NCBI GenBank assembly: GCA_963705275.1 | Contig: OY970063.1 | Location: 2,046,001 to 2,110,000 of the forward strand | Direction: 5' to 3' | Length of the DNA stretch: 64,000 nucleotides | From: Fen-1135 sp963705275 | Lineage (GTDB): Bacteria > Desulfobacterota > Syntrophia > Syntrophales > UBA2185 | In this document: positions 50,678-61,361 of the stretch, piece by piece | How the letters are laid out: each line of letters starts with the position of its first letter | Numbering within the stretch: position 1 is the stretch's first letter | Program-made: the position numbers and the translations under genes | The notes under the pieces: generated by a model | Told to the model about the DNA's origin: nothing | Seen by the model: the letters and a program-made list of their open reading frames with translations, nothing else | The model's database searches: none

Positions 50678-53600
50678 ATGGATATTAGCAGAAGAGGTTT
50701 CTTGAAGATCTCAGGCGCTGTCCTGGCGACGAGCGGAATCGGCGTCAGCCTGAAGCCCGTATCCGCCCATGCCCAGCCGCTGAAGATCAAGTATACAAAA
50801 GAGACCACAACGGTCTGTCCTTACTGTTCTGTGGGATGCAGCATCATCGTGTCCACAAGGGAGGGCAAGGTCATCAACACGGAAGGCGATCCGGAGAGTC
50901 CCATTAACAAAGGCTCTCTGTGCAGCAAAGGCGGGTCCATCTATCAGATGTCCGTCAACGAGAACCGTCTCGGAAAACCTCTCTACAGAGCGCCCTACGC
51001 CACGGAATGGAAGGAAGTGGAATGGGAATGGGCACTCGATAAGATTGCAGAAAATATCAAGAAGAGCCGTGACGCGAGCTTCAAATCTAAGAACGATAAA
51101 GGCGAGACCGTAAACCGCACGGAAGGTATCGCCTCTGTCGGCAGCGCCGCCATGGATCTCGAAGAGTGCTACACGTATCAGAAATTCTTGAGGGGGTTAG
51201 GTCTGGTGTATATCGAACACCAGGCCCGTATCTGACACAGCCCAACTGTACCGGCTCTGGCAGAGTCGTTCGGACGCGGCGCAATGACAAATCACTGGAT
51301 TGATTTCAAAAACAGTGACGTGATTCTAATCATGGGAAGCAACCCTGCTTCCAACCACCCTGTTTCCTTCAAGTGGATACAGGAGGCCATGGACAAAAGA
51401 GGAGCAAGGGTGCTCAGTGTGGACCCGAGGTTCACGCAGTCCTCGGCAAAGGCCCATGTGTATGCACCCCTGCGATCGGGGACTGATATCGCCTTTCTTG
51501 GCGGTATGATCAAGTACATCATAGACAACAACCTTTACTTCGCGGAATATGTGAAGAATTACACCAATGCCTCCTTCCTGGTTAATCCGGACTTCAAACT
51601 TCCCGGAGACAATAACGGCGTGTATTCAGGCCTGGAAGGCAATAAGTACAACAAGGACACCTGGTCCTATCAGACAGGGCCCGGCGGGGTAATCAAAAAA
51701 GACATGAGCCTGCAGGATCCCCACTGTGCGTTCCAGCTTTTGAAGAAGCATTATTCCCGTTACACCCCTGAGCTTGTTTCCAAGATCTGCGGGACGCCCA
51801 AAGAGAAACTCCTGGAAATTTATAAGGAGTACGCATCGACGGGCAAACCGGACAGGGCGGGCGTTGAGCTTTACGCAATGGGCTGGACACAGCATACAGT
51901 CGGGACGCAGATGATCCGCACGATGTGCATGGTTCAACTCCTGCTGGGCAATATGGGTATCGCCGGCGGCGGCGTTGCAGCCATGCGCGGCGAATCCAAC
52001 GTCCAGGGCTCCACGGACCACGGCCTGCTCTTCCACATCTGGCCGGGCTATATAGGCGCTCCTACGGCATCTTTGAAGACACTGAAGGAGTTCAACGAAA
52101 AGAGAACACCCACCACAAAGGAGAAAAACAGCCTGAACTGGTTGAAAAATTTCCCGAAGTATTCGGCAAGTTTTCTGCGGTCCACGTACGGGATGAATGC
52201 CACCCTCGAAGAGGCCTACGGCATGATGCCCAAACTTGATGACGGTGTTAATTATTCCTGGCTCATGATCTTCGACCAGATGTACAAGGCTAAGTTTACA
52301 GGCTTTTTCGCGTGGGGTATGAACCCGGCCTGCAGCGGGGCCCACTCGAACAAGGTCAGGCAGGCACTGGGTAAGCTGGACTGGATGGTAAATGTCAACC
52401 TCTTTGACAATGAAACCGGTTCGTTCTGGAGAGGTCCCGGTATGGACCCGACCAAAATTAAAACAGAGGTCTTCATGCTGCCTTGCGCTTCTTCCATTGA
52501 GAAGGAAGGAAGCCTTGCAAACAGCAGCCGGTTGATGCAGTGGCGCTACAAGGCGCTCAATCCTCCCGGAGTGGCCATGCCCGACGGCGACATCATGAGC
52601 GAGATCTTCTTCAAGGTAAAAGAGCTTTACGAAAAGAAAGATGGTCCCTATAAGGAAGCCCTGACAAAGCTCACATGGCCCTATGGCAAGAAGACGCTGG
52701 ACGGTCATTTCCACTATGACCCGCATATGGTGGCCAGGGAGATAAACGGGTTCTTCCTCGCCGACAAGAAGGTCGAGAATCCCACCAAGAAGGGTGACTT
52801 CAAAGAATTCAAGAAGGGCGATCCCGTTCCCACCTTTGCCTGGCTCCAGGATGATGGATCAACATCTTCAGGGTGCTGGGTCTACTGTGGCTCCTATGCC
52901 GATAAAGGCAATATGGCGGCGCGCCGCGGCACAAAAGACGCCTCCGGCATCGGGCTCTTTTCAGAATGGGCATGGTCCTGGCCTGTCAACCGCAGGATTA
53001 TTTACAACGGCGCCTCCGTGGATCCGAATGGTAAGCCCTGGGATCCCAAGCGCCCCGTCATCTCATGGAACGGCGAAAAATGGGTCGGCGATGTCCCTGA
53101 CGGCGTCGGTGATCCCGGTTCGGGAAGACCGCCGTTCATCATGAAGCCTGACGGCGTGGCCAGTCTCTTTGGACCAGGGCTGGTAGACGGTCCTTTCCCT
53201 GAGCACTACGAACCTCTCGAGTGCCCCGTGGAGAAGAACCTCATGTCACCGCAGAAGCACAACCCCGCTATCCGCCGCTTCGACAAACCGGGCGTCGGCT
53301 CTGAGATGGATGTTTACTCCGGCGTTACGGGTTGTGACCCGCGGTATCCCTTCATTTGCAGCACGTACCGCGTTAGTGAACACTGGCAGACGGGCGTACT
53401 CACCAGATGGTGCCCGTGGCTCGCAGAGATGCAGCCGGGCATGTTCGTGGAGATGAGCGTGGAGCTGGCCAAAGACAAGGGTATCAAGAACGGCGAGAAG
53501 GTGATCGTTAAATCCGCACGAGGTGAGGTTGAGGCTACGGCCATTGTCACACCGAGGTTTAAGCCTTTCAATATCGATGGTAACATCATTCACGAAGTAG

Positions 53601-53788
53601 GTATTCCCTGGCACTTTGGCTGGATCACCCAGGCACGGCCGAAAAAGAAGTACGGTCCCGTGGACAAGAAGCCGCAAGTATTTACTTACGGGGATGCGGC
53701 CAACCTGCTGACACCGACGATTGGTGATGCCAATACCATGATACCCGAGAGCAAGGCGTTCATGGTCAATGTCGTGAAAAGGGGGTGA
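50678..53788 (+). CDS. fdnG: formate dehydrogenase, periplasmic catalytic subunit, selenoprotein
   Basis: 1036 residues from ATG 50678 (AAGGAG upstream), reading through TGA 51233-51235 as selenocysteine 186. Tat signal MDISRRGFLKISGAV; 4Fe-4S motif TTTVCPYCSVGCSIIV...LCSKG; catalytic context GLVYIEHQARI-Sec-HSPTVPALAE; bis-MGD binding regions GSNPASNHPVSFKWI and NGEKVIVKSARGEVEATAIV. Oxidises formate outside the membrane with W or Mo. Followed by FeS and cytochrome b subunits, as in FdnGHI. The frame appears broken to simple gene finders because of the TGA. Confidence 0.94.
51233..51280 (+). promoter_or_regulatory. SECIS element, periplasmic fdh
   Basis: UGA followed by CACAGCCCAACTGTACCGGC; a hairpin with GCTCT-GGC-AGAGT at its tip lies at the usual distance. 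Weaker than the second one at 57333. Confidence 0.55.
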
Positions 53789-53793
53789 GATAA

Positions 53794-54589
53794 ATGACAG
53801 AGAAAATTAAACTTTTTGATACATCGAAATGTACCGGCTGCCGCAGTTGCCAACTGGCGTGCAAACAGTGGAATCAACTCGCGGCAAAGCAAACGAGAAA
53901 TACGGGAACCTATCAGAATCCCCCTGACCTCCAGCCGAACACCTACCTGGTAATGAGATTTCAGGAGATGGAGGATTCCAAGAGGCGGAGTCAAGTGGTT
54001 CTTCCGGCATCATGCCTGCATGCACTGCACCGATGCGGCATGCGTGAAGGTGTGCCCGTCCGGAGCCCTTTACTATACTGACATGAAGACTGTCGGCCTG
54101 AATCGGTCAATATGCATTGCCTGCAAGGAATGCGTCACGGCCTGTCCCTTTGACATCCCCAAGTATGATGACAAGACCGATAAAGTCTACAAGTGCGACA
54201 TGTGTGAAAGCAGGATCGGCAATAATATGGAGCCTGCCTGCGCGAAGGCCTGTCCAACGGGAGCGCTTATCTGGGGAGATAAGGATAAACTGATCAAGGC
54301 CGCCTACAAGAGGGCGAAAGACTTAGGCGGCGATGCCAAGGTATACGGAGACAAATTTGTAGACGGGACGCATCTGGTATATGTGCTCCAGGAAAAGCCG
54401 GCTGTATACACTGCCCTTCCCGCTAATCCTTCCGTGCCGCTCTCCATCGTGTTGTGGAAAGACGTACTGAAACCGCTGAGCCTCCTTGCAGCAGGCGGCG
54501 TTCTGGCGGGATCATTCCTGCATTATATCATCCATGGGCCCAAGACGCCGGATGAAAATGGTGCAAGCACTAAGGAAGGGGGTGAATAA
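53794..54589 (+). pseudogene. fdnH: formate dehydrogenase iron-sulfur subunit, one frameshift
   Basis: Frame 1 gives FDTSKCTGCRSCQLACKQWN to MRFQEMEDSKR; one base on it continues GVKWFFRHHACMHCTDAACV KVCPSGAL, CIACKECVTACPFDIP, CDMCESRIGNNMEPACAKAC and a C-terminal membrane helix LSLLAAGGVLAGSFLHYIIH. Removing one base near 53995 gives 264 residues with four 4Fe-4S motifs, as in FdnH. Both flanking subunits are intact, so a sequence error is likely. Confidence 0.85.
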
Positions 54590-54591
54590 TC

Positions 54592-55248
54592 ATGAAGAAG
54601 GGATTAATTCAGGCTACAGATTGGTATGAGAGGTTAGTTCACTGGATGCTGGCGCTATCCTGTCTGTTCCTGTGTCTCACGGGACTGGCCATGATGTTTC
54701 ATTCACTCAACTCTATAGCGAATCTTATGGGCGGACTTACCGTCACGAAGTATCTGCACAACTTTACAGGTCTCTTGTTCGGCCTTGCCCTACTACTCGC
54801 CATGAAAATGTGGTGGCATGAAGCGGGCGTGTTTTCCATGCCGGAAGATCTGGAGTGGATAAAAGTTGCCGGAGGTTATCTCTGGCATGTGGATCAAGTT
54901 CCCGAGGTAGGTAAATACAATCCCGGCCAGAAGATGTTCTTCCTGGCCGTAGCCATCTTCGGTGCGGTCATGGTCATTACGGGGCTTATCATGTGGTTCC
55001 CGCTGATGTTCCCGGCAATGCTGGTGCGATGGTTATTTGTCCTCCATGCTCTCGGGTTTGTGGTGATCTTCGCATTCTTCTTCGTGCATCTTTATCTTGG
55101 GACCATCGGCTCCCCCGGTTCCGCACCGGCAATGTTCTCGGGCTGGGTTACAAGGGCCTGGCTCAGGAAGCAGCATCCCAAGTGGTTGAAGGAAATGGAA
55201 GAGGAAGGCACACTTGTCGTCGCAGGCGAGGAAAAGAAGGCACACTGA
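54592..55248 (+). CDS. fdnI: formate dehydrogenase cytochrome b556 (gamma) subunit
   Basis: 218 residues, four predicted helices. Heme ligands are visible: His in RLVHWMLALSC, His in KYLHNFTGLLF, and His in FVLHALGFVVIF and FVHLYLG. Anchors the periplasmic dehydrogenase and passes electrons to the quinone pool. GGGGGTGA precedes the ATG. Confidence 0.92.
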   Translation: MKKGLIQATDWYERLVHWMLALSCLFLCLTGLAMMFHSLNSIANLMGGLTVTKYLHNFTGLLFGLALLLAMKMWWHEAGVFSMPEDLEWIKVAGGYLWHVDQVPEVGKYNPGQKMFFLAVAIFGAVMVITGLIMWFPLMFPAMLVRWLFVLHALGFVVIFAFFFVHLYLGTIGSPGSAPAMFSGWVTRAWLRKQHPKWLKEMEEEGTLVVAGEEKKAH

Positions 55249-55273
55249 CATTCGAAATGTTTAGCACGTAGCA

Positions 55274-55313
55274 AAAGAGCGCTGTTCATTTAGAGCAGCG
55301 CTCTTTTTTTTGT
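55274..55313 (+). terminator. rho-independent terminator of the fdn operon
   Basis: AAGAGCGCTG and CAGCGCTCTT pair around an 11-base loop and are followed by T8. Confidence 0.88.
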
Positions 55314-55506
55314 CTTACAAATAACATGAAGTCGAGTGAGGCTCTCTCGCGCAATAACAGGAAAGGTGTCCCACCTGTCTTCATCTCTGGCGAATAGAAT
55401 CTGTCTTTGATTCTCTTGACGATTCAGAATTAAGAGGGAACCGCTCTACGAAAAGAGTTTGACTCTGACCGCAGTTCTCAGGCATAAAAAAAAGAGAGGA
55501 TCGCCC

Positions 55507-55836
55507 ATGAAGATCAAATATAAAGTCTGGTTCGAAAAAGACGGAAAAGTCATCTTTGGAAGTGGGCGCAGGGAATTGCTAAGGGCTGTTGACAATTGCA
55601 ACAGTCTCCATGCGGCTGCCAAACAATTACACATGTCCTACCGCGCCGCTTGGGGAAGACTCCGGGCCTCAGAAGCGAGGTTAGGAATGAAACTCGTTGA
55701 ACCTCATCCGACAGGGAGGGCTCTCCATCTGACGGCAGACGCCCGGGCGTTGCTGAAGAGGTTTGATGAATTGGACAGGAAAATGAGTGATCTTGTGATG
55801 AAGACTGACCAGGAAATGATGATGAAAAAGTCTTAA
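55507..55836 (+). CDS. ModE N-terminal-domain regulator (copy 2)
   Basis: 109 residues from ATG 55507. MKIKYKVWFEKDGKVIFGSG, NSLHAAAKQLHMSYRAA and WGRLRASEARLGMKL are very close to copy 1 (about 65 percent by eye in the DNA-binding part), with a short C-terminal helix. No molybdate-binding domain. Between the two formate dehydrogenase operons. Confidence 0.85.
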   Translation: MKIKYKVWFEKDGKVIFGSGRRELLRAVDNCNSLHAAAKQLHMSYRAAWGRLRASEARLGMKLVEPHPTGRALHLTADARALLKRFDELDRKMSDLVMKTDQEMMMKKS

Positions 55837-56276
55837 GGTATCCCTCCTTCAGATAATCAGGGCGATTCGCGACTATCCTATACCCCAGGACCTTTCTAGA
55901 TTAACTGTCTTATCAATTTGCCATTGTGAGCGGGAGGAAAGAAGTCCCGTTGAATCTGCGATGAACATTAATCATATTTCTTTGAACCAATAATCTCAAC
56001 AAGAAGTATCGATAACAGCAACGAACTATCTGTCGATTCTTCAAAACCTTTTCAGCTGCATCTTCTCAATCACCGGTATGTTAATATTAACATAAGTTAC
56101 TGGTATAATTACTTATTTAACCATTATTTTCTTGACTGTACAGTAAGAAAAGTATAAGCACACTCTATCTGACAGATGAGACCTAAACACGGCACGTGAG
56201 CCATTTCCAATTTTCAAAAAATTCAAACCTCACCCATTGAGAATAGAGGTAAATAGGAATTACGAAGGAGGAAGCT
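55837..56276. other. regulatory gap before the cytoplasmic formate dehydrogenase
   Basis: No gene. Holds palindrome site 2 (56077) and a possible promoter TTGACT-N15-TATAAG (56132-56158), then a leader of about 110 bases. Confidence 0.5.
56077..56094. promoter_or_regulatory. shared palindrome, site 2 (candidate ModE-like operator)
   Basis: TATGTTAATATTAACATA, perfect 18-bp palindrome of the TATGTYA-N4-TRACATA form, about 180 bases before the cytoplasmic fdh start and about 38 bases upstream of its possible -35 box, the same distance as site 1 from its promoter. Confidence 0.7.
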
Positions 56277-58970
56277 ATGTCCAAGACTACACTTACTATG
56301 GACGGAAAAACTATCGGGTTCCAGCCGGGGCAAACTATTCTTGAGGTTGCCCAAGATAATGGAATTGACATACCGACTCTTTGCCATCTGAAAGGGGTCG
56401 GGGCGACCGGATCATGCCGCATCTGCGTTGTTGAAGTCAAAGGGGCGCGGACGCTCATGGCTTCGTGTTCCATACCGGCTGCCCCAAACATGGAAATCAG
56501 TACGAATACTGAGACGATCCATAAAACCCGTAAGCTAATCACCGAACTTTTAGTATCCAGCGGCAATCATAACTGCCTGAATTGTGAATCTAACGGCGAC
56601 TGCCGTCTTCAGGATCTGGTCTATCGGTATGGCATTACAGCATCGCCCTTTCCGGCTCCTACTGAGTTTTATCCGACGGAGATGGAGAATCCCTTCATTG
56701 TGAGAGATTTCAGCAAATGTATCCTCTGCGGCCGCTGTGTTCAGGCGTGTAACGAAGTTGTCGTGAACAGGGCCATTGATCTTGGTTATCGGGGTTCAAA
56801 AAGTAAGGTGGTAACAGGTGGTGATGCTCCCTACCAATTGAGTGATTGTGTGTTTTGCGGGCAGTGCTTAGAGGTTTGCCCCGTAGGCGCTCTAACGGCA
56901 AAAAAAGGGAAGTGGCTGGGACGCCCGTGGGAATTGAAAAAAGTGCGGACGACCTGCCCCTACTGCGGTGTGGGGTGTCAGATGTGGCTACACGTCAAGA
57001 ACGGACGCATCGCGAAGGTAACAGCTGTCGAAGATGCCATGCCCAACCAGGGCCGTCTCTGTGTGAAAGGCCGTTTTGCATATGATTTTATCTACTCGGA
57101 GGACAGGCTCAAGACTCCGCTGATCAAGGAGAACGGAAAGTTCCGGGAGGCCTCCTGGGATGAGGCGCTTGATCTGGTGGCTGGAAAATTCAAGGAGGTC
57201 ATCGCAAAACATGGTCCCGATGCCATTGCCGGGGTCAGTTGCGCCCGTAGTATTAATGAAGATTCTTACCAGATGCAAAAACTCTTTCGCGCGGTGATCG
57301 GAACGAACAACATAGATCACTGCGCCCGCACCTGACACGCCCCTACCGTCGCCGGTCTGGCGATTACATTCGGTTCCGGGGCTATGACGAACTCCTTTAC
57401 GGAATTTGCAAAAGCGAAAATGTTTTTGGTTATCGGTTCGAATATGACGGAAGCACATCCTGTCGCATCCACATATGTCAAGGATGCCGTTCTTGCGGGG
57501 GCCAGGCTTTTTGTCGTCGATCCGCGGCGCACGCCTCTTGTTGATTTTGCCGAGCGGCACTTGCAAATCAAGGTAGGATCGGACATCGCCTTCCTCAATG
57601 GCATCATGAATGTCCTCATCAATGAAAATCTTTATGATAAAAAGTTTGTTGAAGAAAGCTGCGAAGGGTTTGATGAACTGAAGAAGAAGGTCATGGAATA
57701 CCCGCCCGAAAAGGCGGCTGAAATATCGGGAGTCAGCGCGGATGCCATACGGGATCTGGCCCGGCGATTGGCGTCGGTGAAACCTGCTATGCTCATCTAC
57801 ACCCTCGGCATTACGGAACATACCTGCGGTAAGAACAATGTCATTTCCTGCGCCAACCTGCAGATGCTTCTGGGCAATATGGGTGTCGAGTGCGGCGGTG
57901 TCAATCCCCTCCGGGGTCAGAACAATGTTCAGGGAGCCTGTGACATGGGCGCGTTGCCTGTTGTCTTCCCGGGCTACCAATCTGTGGCCGATGAAAAGAT
58001 CCGCGCCAAGTTCGAAGCGGCCTGGGGTGTAAAGAATCTGCCGGCAAAGCCCGGAATCATGATTCCCCAGATGATCGATGGACTGAAAGACGGCTCCATC
58101 AAGGCATTCTATATCTTCGGTGAGAATCTGGCCAATACGGAGCCGGACATTAAACATATTGAGCATTGTCTTGAGTCGGCGGAATTTATTGTGTCTAACG
58201 ACATCTTTCCGACGGAGACCACGCGTTTTGCCCATGTGATTTTCCCGGCCGCCGCATGGTGCGAGGACGAAGGGACGTTCTCCAACAGCGAAAGACGCAT
58301 GAGCCGGGTCCGCAAGGTCAGTGAACCGCCCGGGCAGGCAAAACCCAATTGGTGGATATTTAAAGAAATTGCAAAGCGGATGGGTCACGAGTGGTCATCT
58401 AACAGCGGTCGGGAGATTTTTGACAATGAGGTTTCCGTTCTTTCTCCCGCATTTGCCGGCATAAAATATTCCCGCCTGGAAGGGGATGGTATCCAGTGGC
58501 CTGCCCCGACGGAAGAACATCCAGGCACGCCCGTCCTTCATATGTACGGTCGTTTTACCAGGGGTAAAGGGAAAATGGTCGCTGTCGATTGGACTCCGCC
58601 TGCGGAAGTGCCCGATGCAGAGTATCCTTTCGTCCTCAGTACTGGACGCAGGCTCTACCAGTATCACACGCGAACGCAGACGGGCCGCTGTCCGGGGATA
58701 AACGACCTCCTTCCTGAAGAGACGGCCGATATTTCTCCCGAAGATGCAATGATAATGGGGATCGAAGACGGCGAAAAGGTGCAAGTGAAGTCACGGCGTG
58801 GTGAGGTTGTCGTAAAGGCCAGGGTTACTGAGCAGGTGCCCAAGGGATTGGTCTGGATGGCGTTTCATTTTCGCGAGAATTGCGCCAACTGGTTGACCAA
58901 CCCGGTGTTTGATCCGGACACCCAGACTGCGGAATACAAGGCCTGTGCCGTAAGAATCGAAAAGTTGTGA
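56277..58970 (+). CDS. fdhA: formate dehydrogenase, cytoplasmic, selenoprotein with NuoG-like N-terminus
   Basis: 897 residues, reading through TGA 57333-57335 as selenocysteine 353. No signal peptide. N-terminal 2Fe-2S domain (PTLCHLKGVGATGSCRICVV), His/Cys cluster NHNCLNCESNGDC, two 4Fe-4S motifs (CILCGRCVQACNE, CVFCGQCLEVCP), then the catalytic part: CPYCGVGCQMW, NIDHCART-Sec-HAPTVAG, GSNMTEAHPVAS. This is the NAD- or ferredoxin-linked type; no diaphorase gene is adjacent, but the NuoE/F/G-like genes at 33-36 kb could supply one. GGAGGAAGCT precedes the ATG. Confidence 0.94.
57333..57380 (+). promoter_or_regulatory. SECIS element, cytoplasmic fdh
   Basis: After the UGA, TCGCC-GGTCT-GGCGA forms a perfect hairpin with the GGTCT loop known from E. 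coli fdhF, at the usual distance. Confidence 0.8.
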
Positions 58971-59012
58971 AAAGTTTCGGCTTCCTATAAATTTATGGAG
59001 GATCAAGGTATT

Positions 59013-60251
59013 ATGAGTAACGAAAATTTAGAAAGCAAGAGATGGTTGATAGCAATTGCGGCGATCGTAATGCAACTATGTCTGGGTACGGTGTATGCCT
59101 GGTCTGTCTTTAAGAAACCCCTGATGACCGCACATGGCTGGGGTGAGACGGCAACGCAGGTGACGTTCATGATCTGTATCGGGATGATCGGTATCGCCGC
59201 CGCCTTCGGCGGAACGCTGGTGGACAAGAAAGGTCCCAAGTACGTTGCCACCATAGGCGGTATCCTGTTCGGTGTTGGAACACTCCTTTCCGGCTTGGCC
59301 GATCAGATCGGAAGCATCTGGCTTCTGTATCTTGGTTTCGGTTTCATCGCCGGTCTGGGCAACGGTTTCGGCTATATCACCCCGATTGCCACACTGATAC
59401 GCTGGTTCCCGGATAAGAGGGGTTTGGTGACGGGACTCGCGGTGATGGGATTCGGCGGCGGTGCATTCTTTATGGGCAAGATCGCCCCTCCTATGGTCAT
59501 TTCCATGGGTGTAGCAAACACCTTTTACATCTGGGGCGCGATATTTCTGGTTTTAGTCACCGCATCTGCTCAGCTCTACAAGAATCCACCCAAGGGTTGG
59601 CTCCCGGCAGGCTTTACTCCTAAGACGACAGGCGTCACGGCAGCGCAGTCGTTTACCTTTGATGAAGCCGTGAAGACTCCCCAGTGGTGGATGCTCTGGA
59701 CAATGCTCTTCCTGAACGTTTCCGCCGGACTCGGACTGATCTCACAGCTCTCCCCGATGGCCCAGGACGTCATAAAGAAAACCGATCCTTTGATCGCGGG
59801 AGCGGCGCTCGCCCTGGCAGGAGGATCGATCCTTGCCTACGCGTCCATCTTTAATGGTCTGGGACGTCTCTTATGGGCATGGACATCCGATGCTATTGGC
59901 AGAAAGAACGTGTTTATCATCATGTTTATCAGCCAGGCCGTTCTTTATGTCCTGCTGCCTCAGATAGACAATCAGTTGATCTTCACCGTCGTCGCCTGCT
60001 ATCTTTTGGCCTGTTACGGGGGCGGCTTTGCTACTATGCCGGCATTTGCCGCGGACTCGTTCGGACCCGGGTACATCGGCAAGGTCTATGGTATCATGCT
60101 GACCGCTTGGGGTGCCGCGGGTATTGTCGGGCCACTGGTATTCGCTCAAATTAAAGGAATCGCTGTGTATGTTGCCGCAGGACTTCTCGCGGCAGGTTTC
60201 CTTATTGCATTGAGCTACAAGAGACCGGCGCCGAAAGCGGCAAAGGCATAA
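59013..60251 (+). CDS. MFS transporter, oxalate/formate antiporter (OFA) family
   Basis: 412 residues from ATG 59013 (AAGG upstream). Twelve helices; WLIAIAAIVMQLCLGTVYAW and SVFKKPLM at the start, then GFIAGLGNGFGYITPIATLI RWFPDKRGLVTGLAVMGFGG are the OFA signature. Next to the formate dehydrogenase, it probably moves formate or another small carboxylate. Confidence 0.9.
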   Translation: MSNENLESKRWLIAIAAIVMQLCLGTVYAWSVFKKPLMTAHGWGETATQVTFMICIGMIGIAAAFGGTLVDKKGPKYVATIGGILFGVGTLLSGLADQIGSIWLLYLGFGFIAGLGNGFGYITPIATLIRWFPDKRGLVTGLAVMGFGGGAFFMGKIAPPMVISMGVANTFYIWGAIFLVLVTASAQLYKNPPKGWLPAGFTPKTTGVTAAQSFTFDEAVKTPQWWMLWTMLFLNVSAGLGLISQLSPMAQDVIKKTDPLIAGAALALAGGSILAYASIFNGLGRLLWAWTSDAIGRKNVFIIMFISQAVLYVLLPQIDNQLIFTVVACYLLACYGGGFATMPAFAADSFGPGYIGKVYGIMLTAWGAAGIVGPLVFAQIKGIAVYVAAGLLAAGFLIALSYKRPAPKAAKA

Positions 60252-60272
60252 CAAATTATCTCCTGAAATCAG

Positions 60273-60320
60273 AGGCGGATTTTCTCTCGTACAACAGTAA
60301 GCGAGGAGAATCCGCCCTTT
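60273..60320 (+). terminator. terminator-like hairpin
   Basis: GGCGGATT-TTCTC and GAG-GAGAATCCGCC pair, followed by CTTTC. Lies after the OFA transporter gene. Confidence 0.6.
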
Positions 60321-60378
60321 CTCCTGCAAGGGCGAAGGACAATTTGAGAAAATCTATCAAGAAAGTGAAAGGGGAGGA

Positions 60379-60852
60379 ATGGAGAAGATGCAAAATACGC
60401 TTAGCTCAGTGATCAACATGGCCATCGACAAGGAAAAGGAGGCGTATGCTTTCTATATGGACCTCTACAACCTGGTAGAAGATAAGGAGGCGAAAAGCAC
60501 CCTGAAGTATATCGCCCAGGAGGAAGCAAAGCACAGAGACTTTCTGATGACCTGCCAGGAAGGCCGCTTCTGTTCGCAAGTCTTGAATCTGGAAGCGCCG
60601 ATTGCTTACAAGATAATTGAGCATATGGAGAAGCCGGACATAAAGAAGAACATAAAGAGCGCTGAGGTCTACCTCATCGCCGCCAACAGGGAGCTCAACT
60701 CGCACAATTTTTATAAGAGCCTGGCGGAAACCTATCCCGCCGGTGATGTCAAAGATCTTTTGACTAAAATGGCGGGCGAAGAGTTGAAACACAAGGAAAA
60801 GATGGAGTATCTTTACTCGAACACGGCCTTCCCGCAGACGGCTGGCGGTTGA
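60379..60852 (+). CDS. ferritin-like/rubrerythrin-type diiron protein
   Basis: 157 residues; a start at ATG 60388 is possible. Two E-x2-H-type helices: NMAIDKEKEAYAFYMDLYNL ... IAQEEAKHRDFL, and VYLIAANRELNSHNFYKSLA ... MAGEELKHKEKM. No rubredoxin tail. Probably a peroxide-scavenging or iron-handling protein. Upstream of a UspA gene on the same strand. Confidence 0.83.
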   Translation: MEKMQNTLSSVINMAIDKEKEAYAFYMDLYNLVEDKEAKSTLKYIAQEEAKHRDFLMTCQEGRFCSQVLNLEAPIAYKIIEHMEKPDIKKNIKSAEVYLIAANRELNSHNFYKSLAETYPAGDVKDLLTKMAGEELKHKEKMEYLYSNTAFPQTAGG

Positions 60853-60888
60853 GCGAATATCAAATATAAACGAATGGAGGGTTTAAAT

Positions 60889-61323
60889 ATGTTTGCACCT
60901 AAGAACATTCTTGTTCCAACCGATTTTTCCAGTTCTTCCGACAAGGCACTAAAGAGGGCTGTGGATATTGCATTACAACACAAGTCCAAGATTTATGTCC
61001 TGCATGTCGTGGACGAGATAATGCAGTGCGCGGTAGATTATTGCCTCGACATCTCTGTCGTAAAGCAGGTCGAGAAGCAAAGCCTTAAGTTTGCCCAGGA
61101 AAAACTGCGAAAGATGGTGAAGGCTCTTCCCAAAGGCATCCAGGTTGCCGTTGATATAAAGATGGGAGATACGTATGAAACGATACTGAAAGAGCAGCAG
61201 CGCAAGCGTATCGACCTGATCGTAATCGCGTCCCGCGGGAAGAAAGGACTGATCCATCATCTCGGCAGCGTTGCAGACAAGGTTATGAGGGGAGCTAAAT
61301 GCCCCGTCATGCTGGTCAAGTAG
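60889..61323 (+). CDS. universal stress protein, UspA family
   Basis: 144 residues from ATG 60889 (GGAGGG upstream). PKNILVPTDFSSSSDKALKR, LHVVDEI, and the C-terminal LIVIASRGKKGLIHHLGSVA DKVMRGAKCPVMLVK with the G-x2-G-...-GS nucleotide motif. Single domain, cytoplasmic, binds ATP in many family members. Confidence 0.9.
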   Translation: MFAPKNILVPTDFSSSSDKALKRAVDIALQHKSKIYVLHVVDEIMQCAVDYCLDISVVKQVEKQSLKFAQEKLRKMVKALPKGIQVAVDIKMGDTYETILKEQQRKRIDLIVIASRGKKGLIHHLGSVADKVMRGAKCPVMLVK

Positions 61324-61361
61324 TAACGTTTATATAGGAGTGCGCTAACCTGAGAGAATTT

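Noticed and set aside
51233..51235. Nonsense mutation splitting the periplasmic formate dehydrogenase
   Set aside because: The TGA is at the selenocysteine position and the frame resumes unchanged with the expected HSPTVPAL context.
57333..57335. Nonsense mutation splitting the cytoplasmic formate dehydrogenase
   Set aside because: Same reason; a canonical SECIS hairpin follows.
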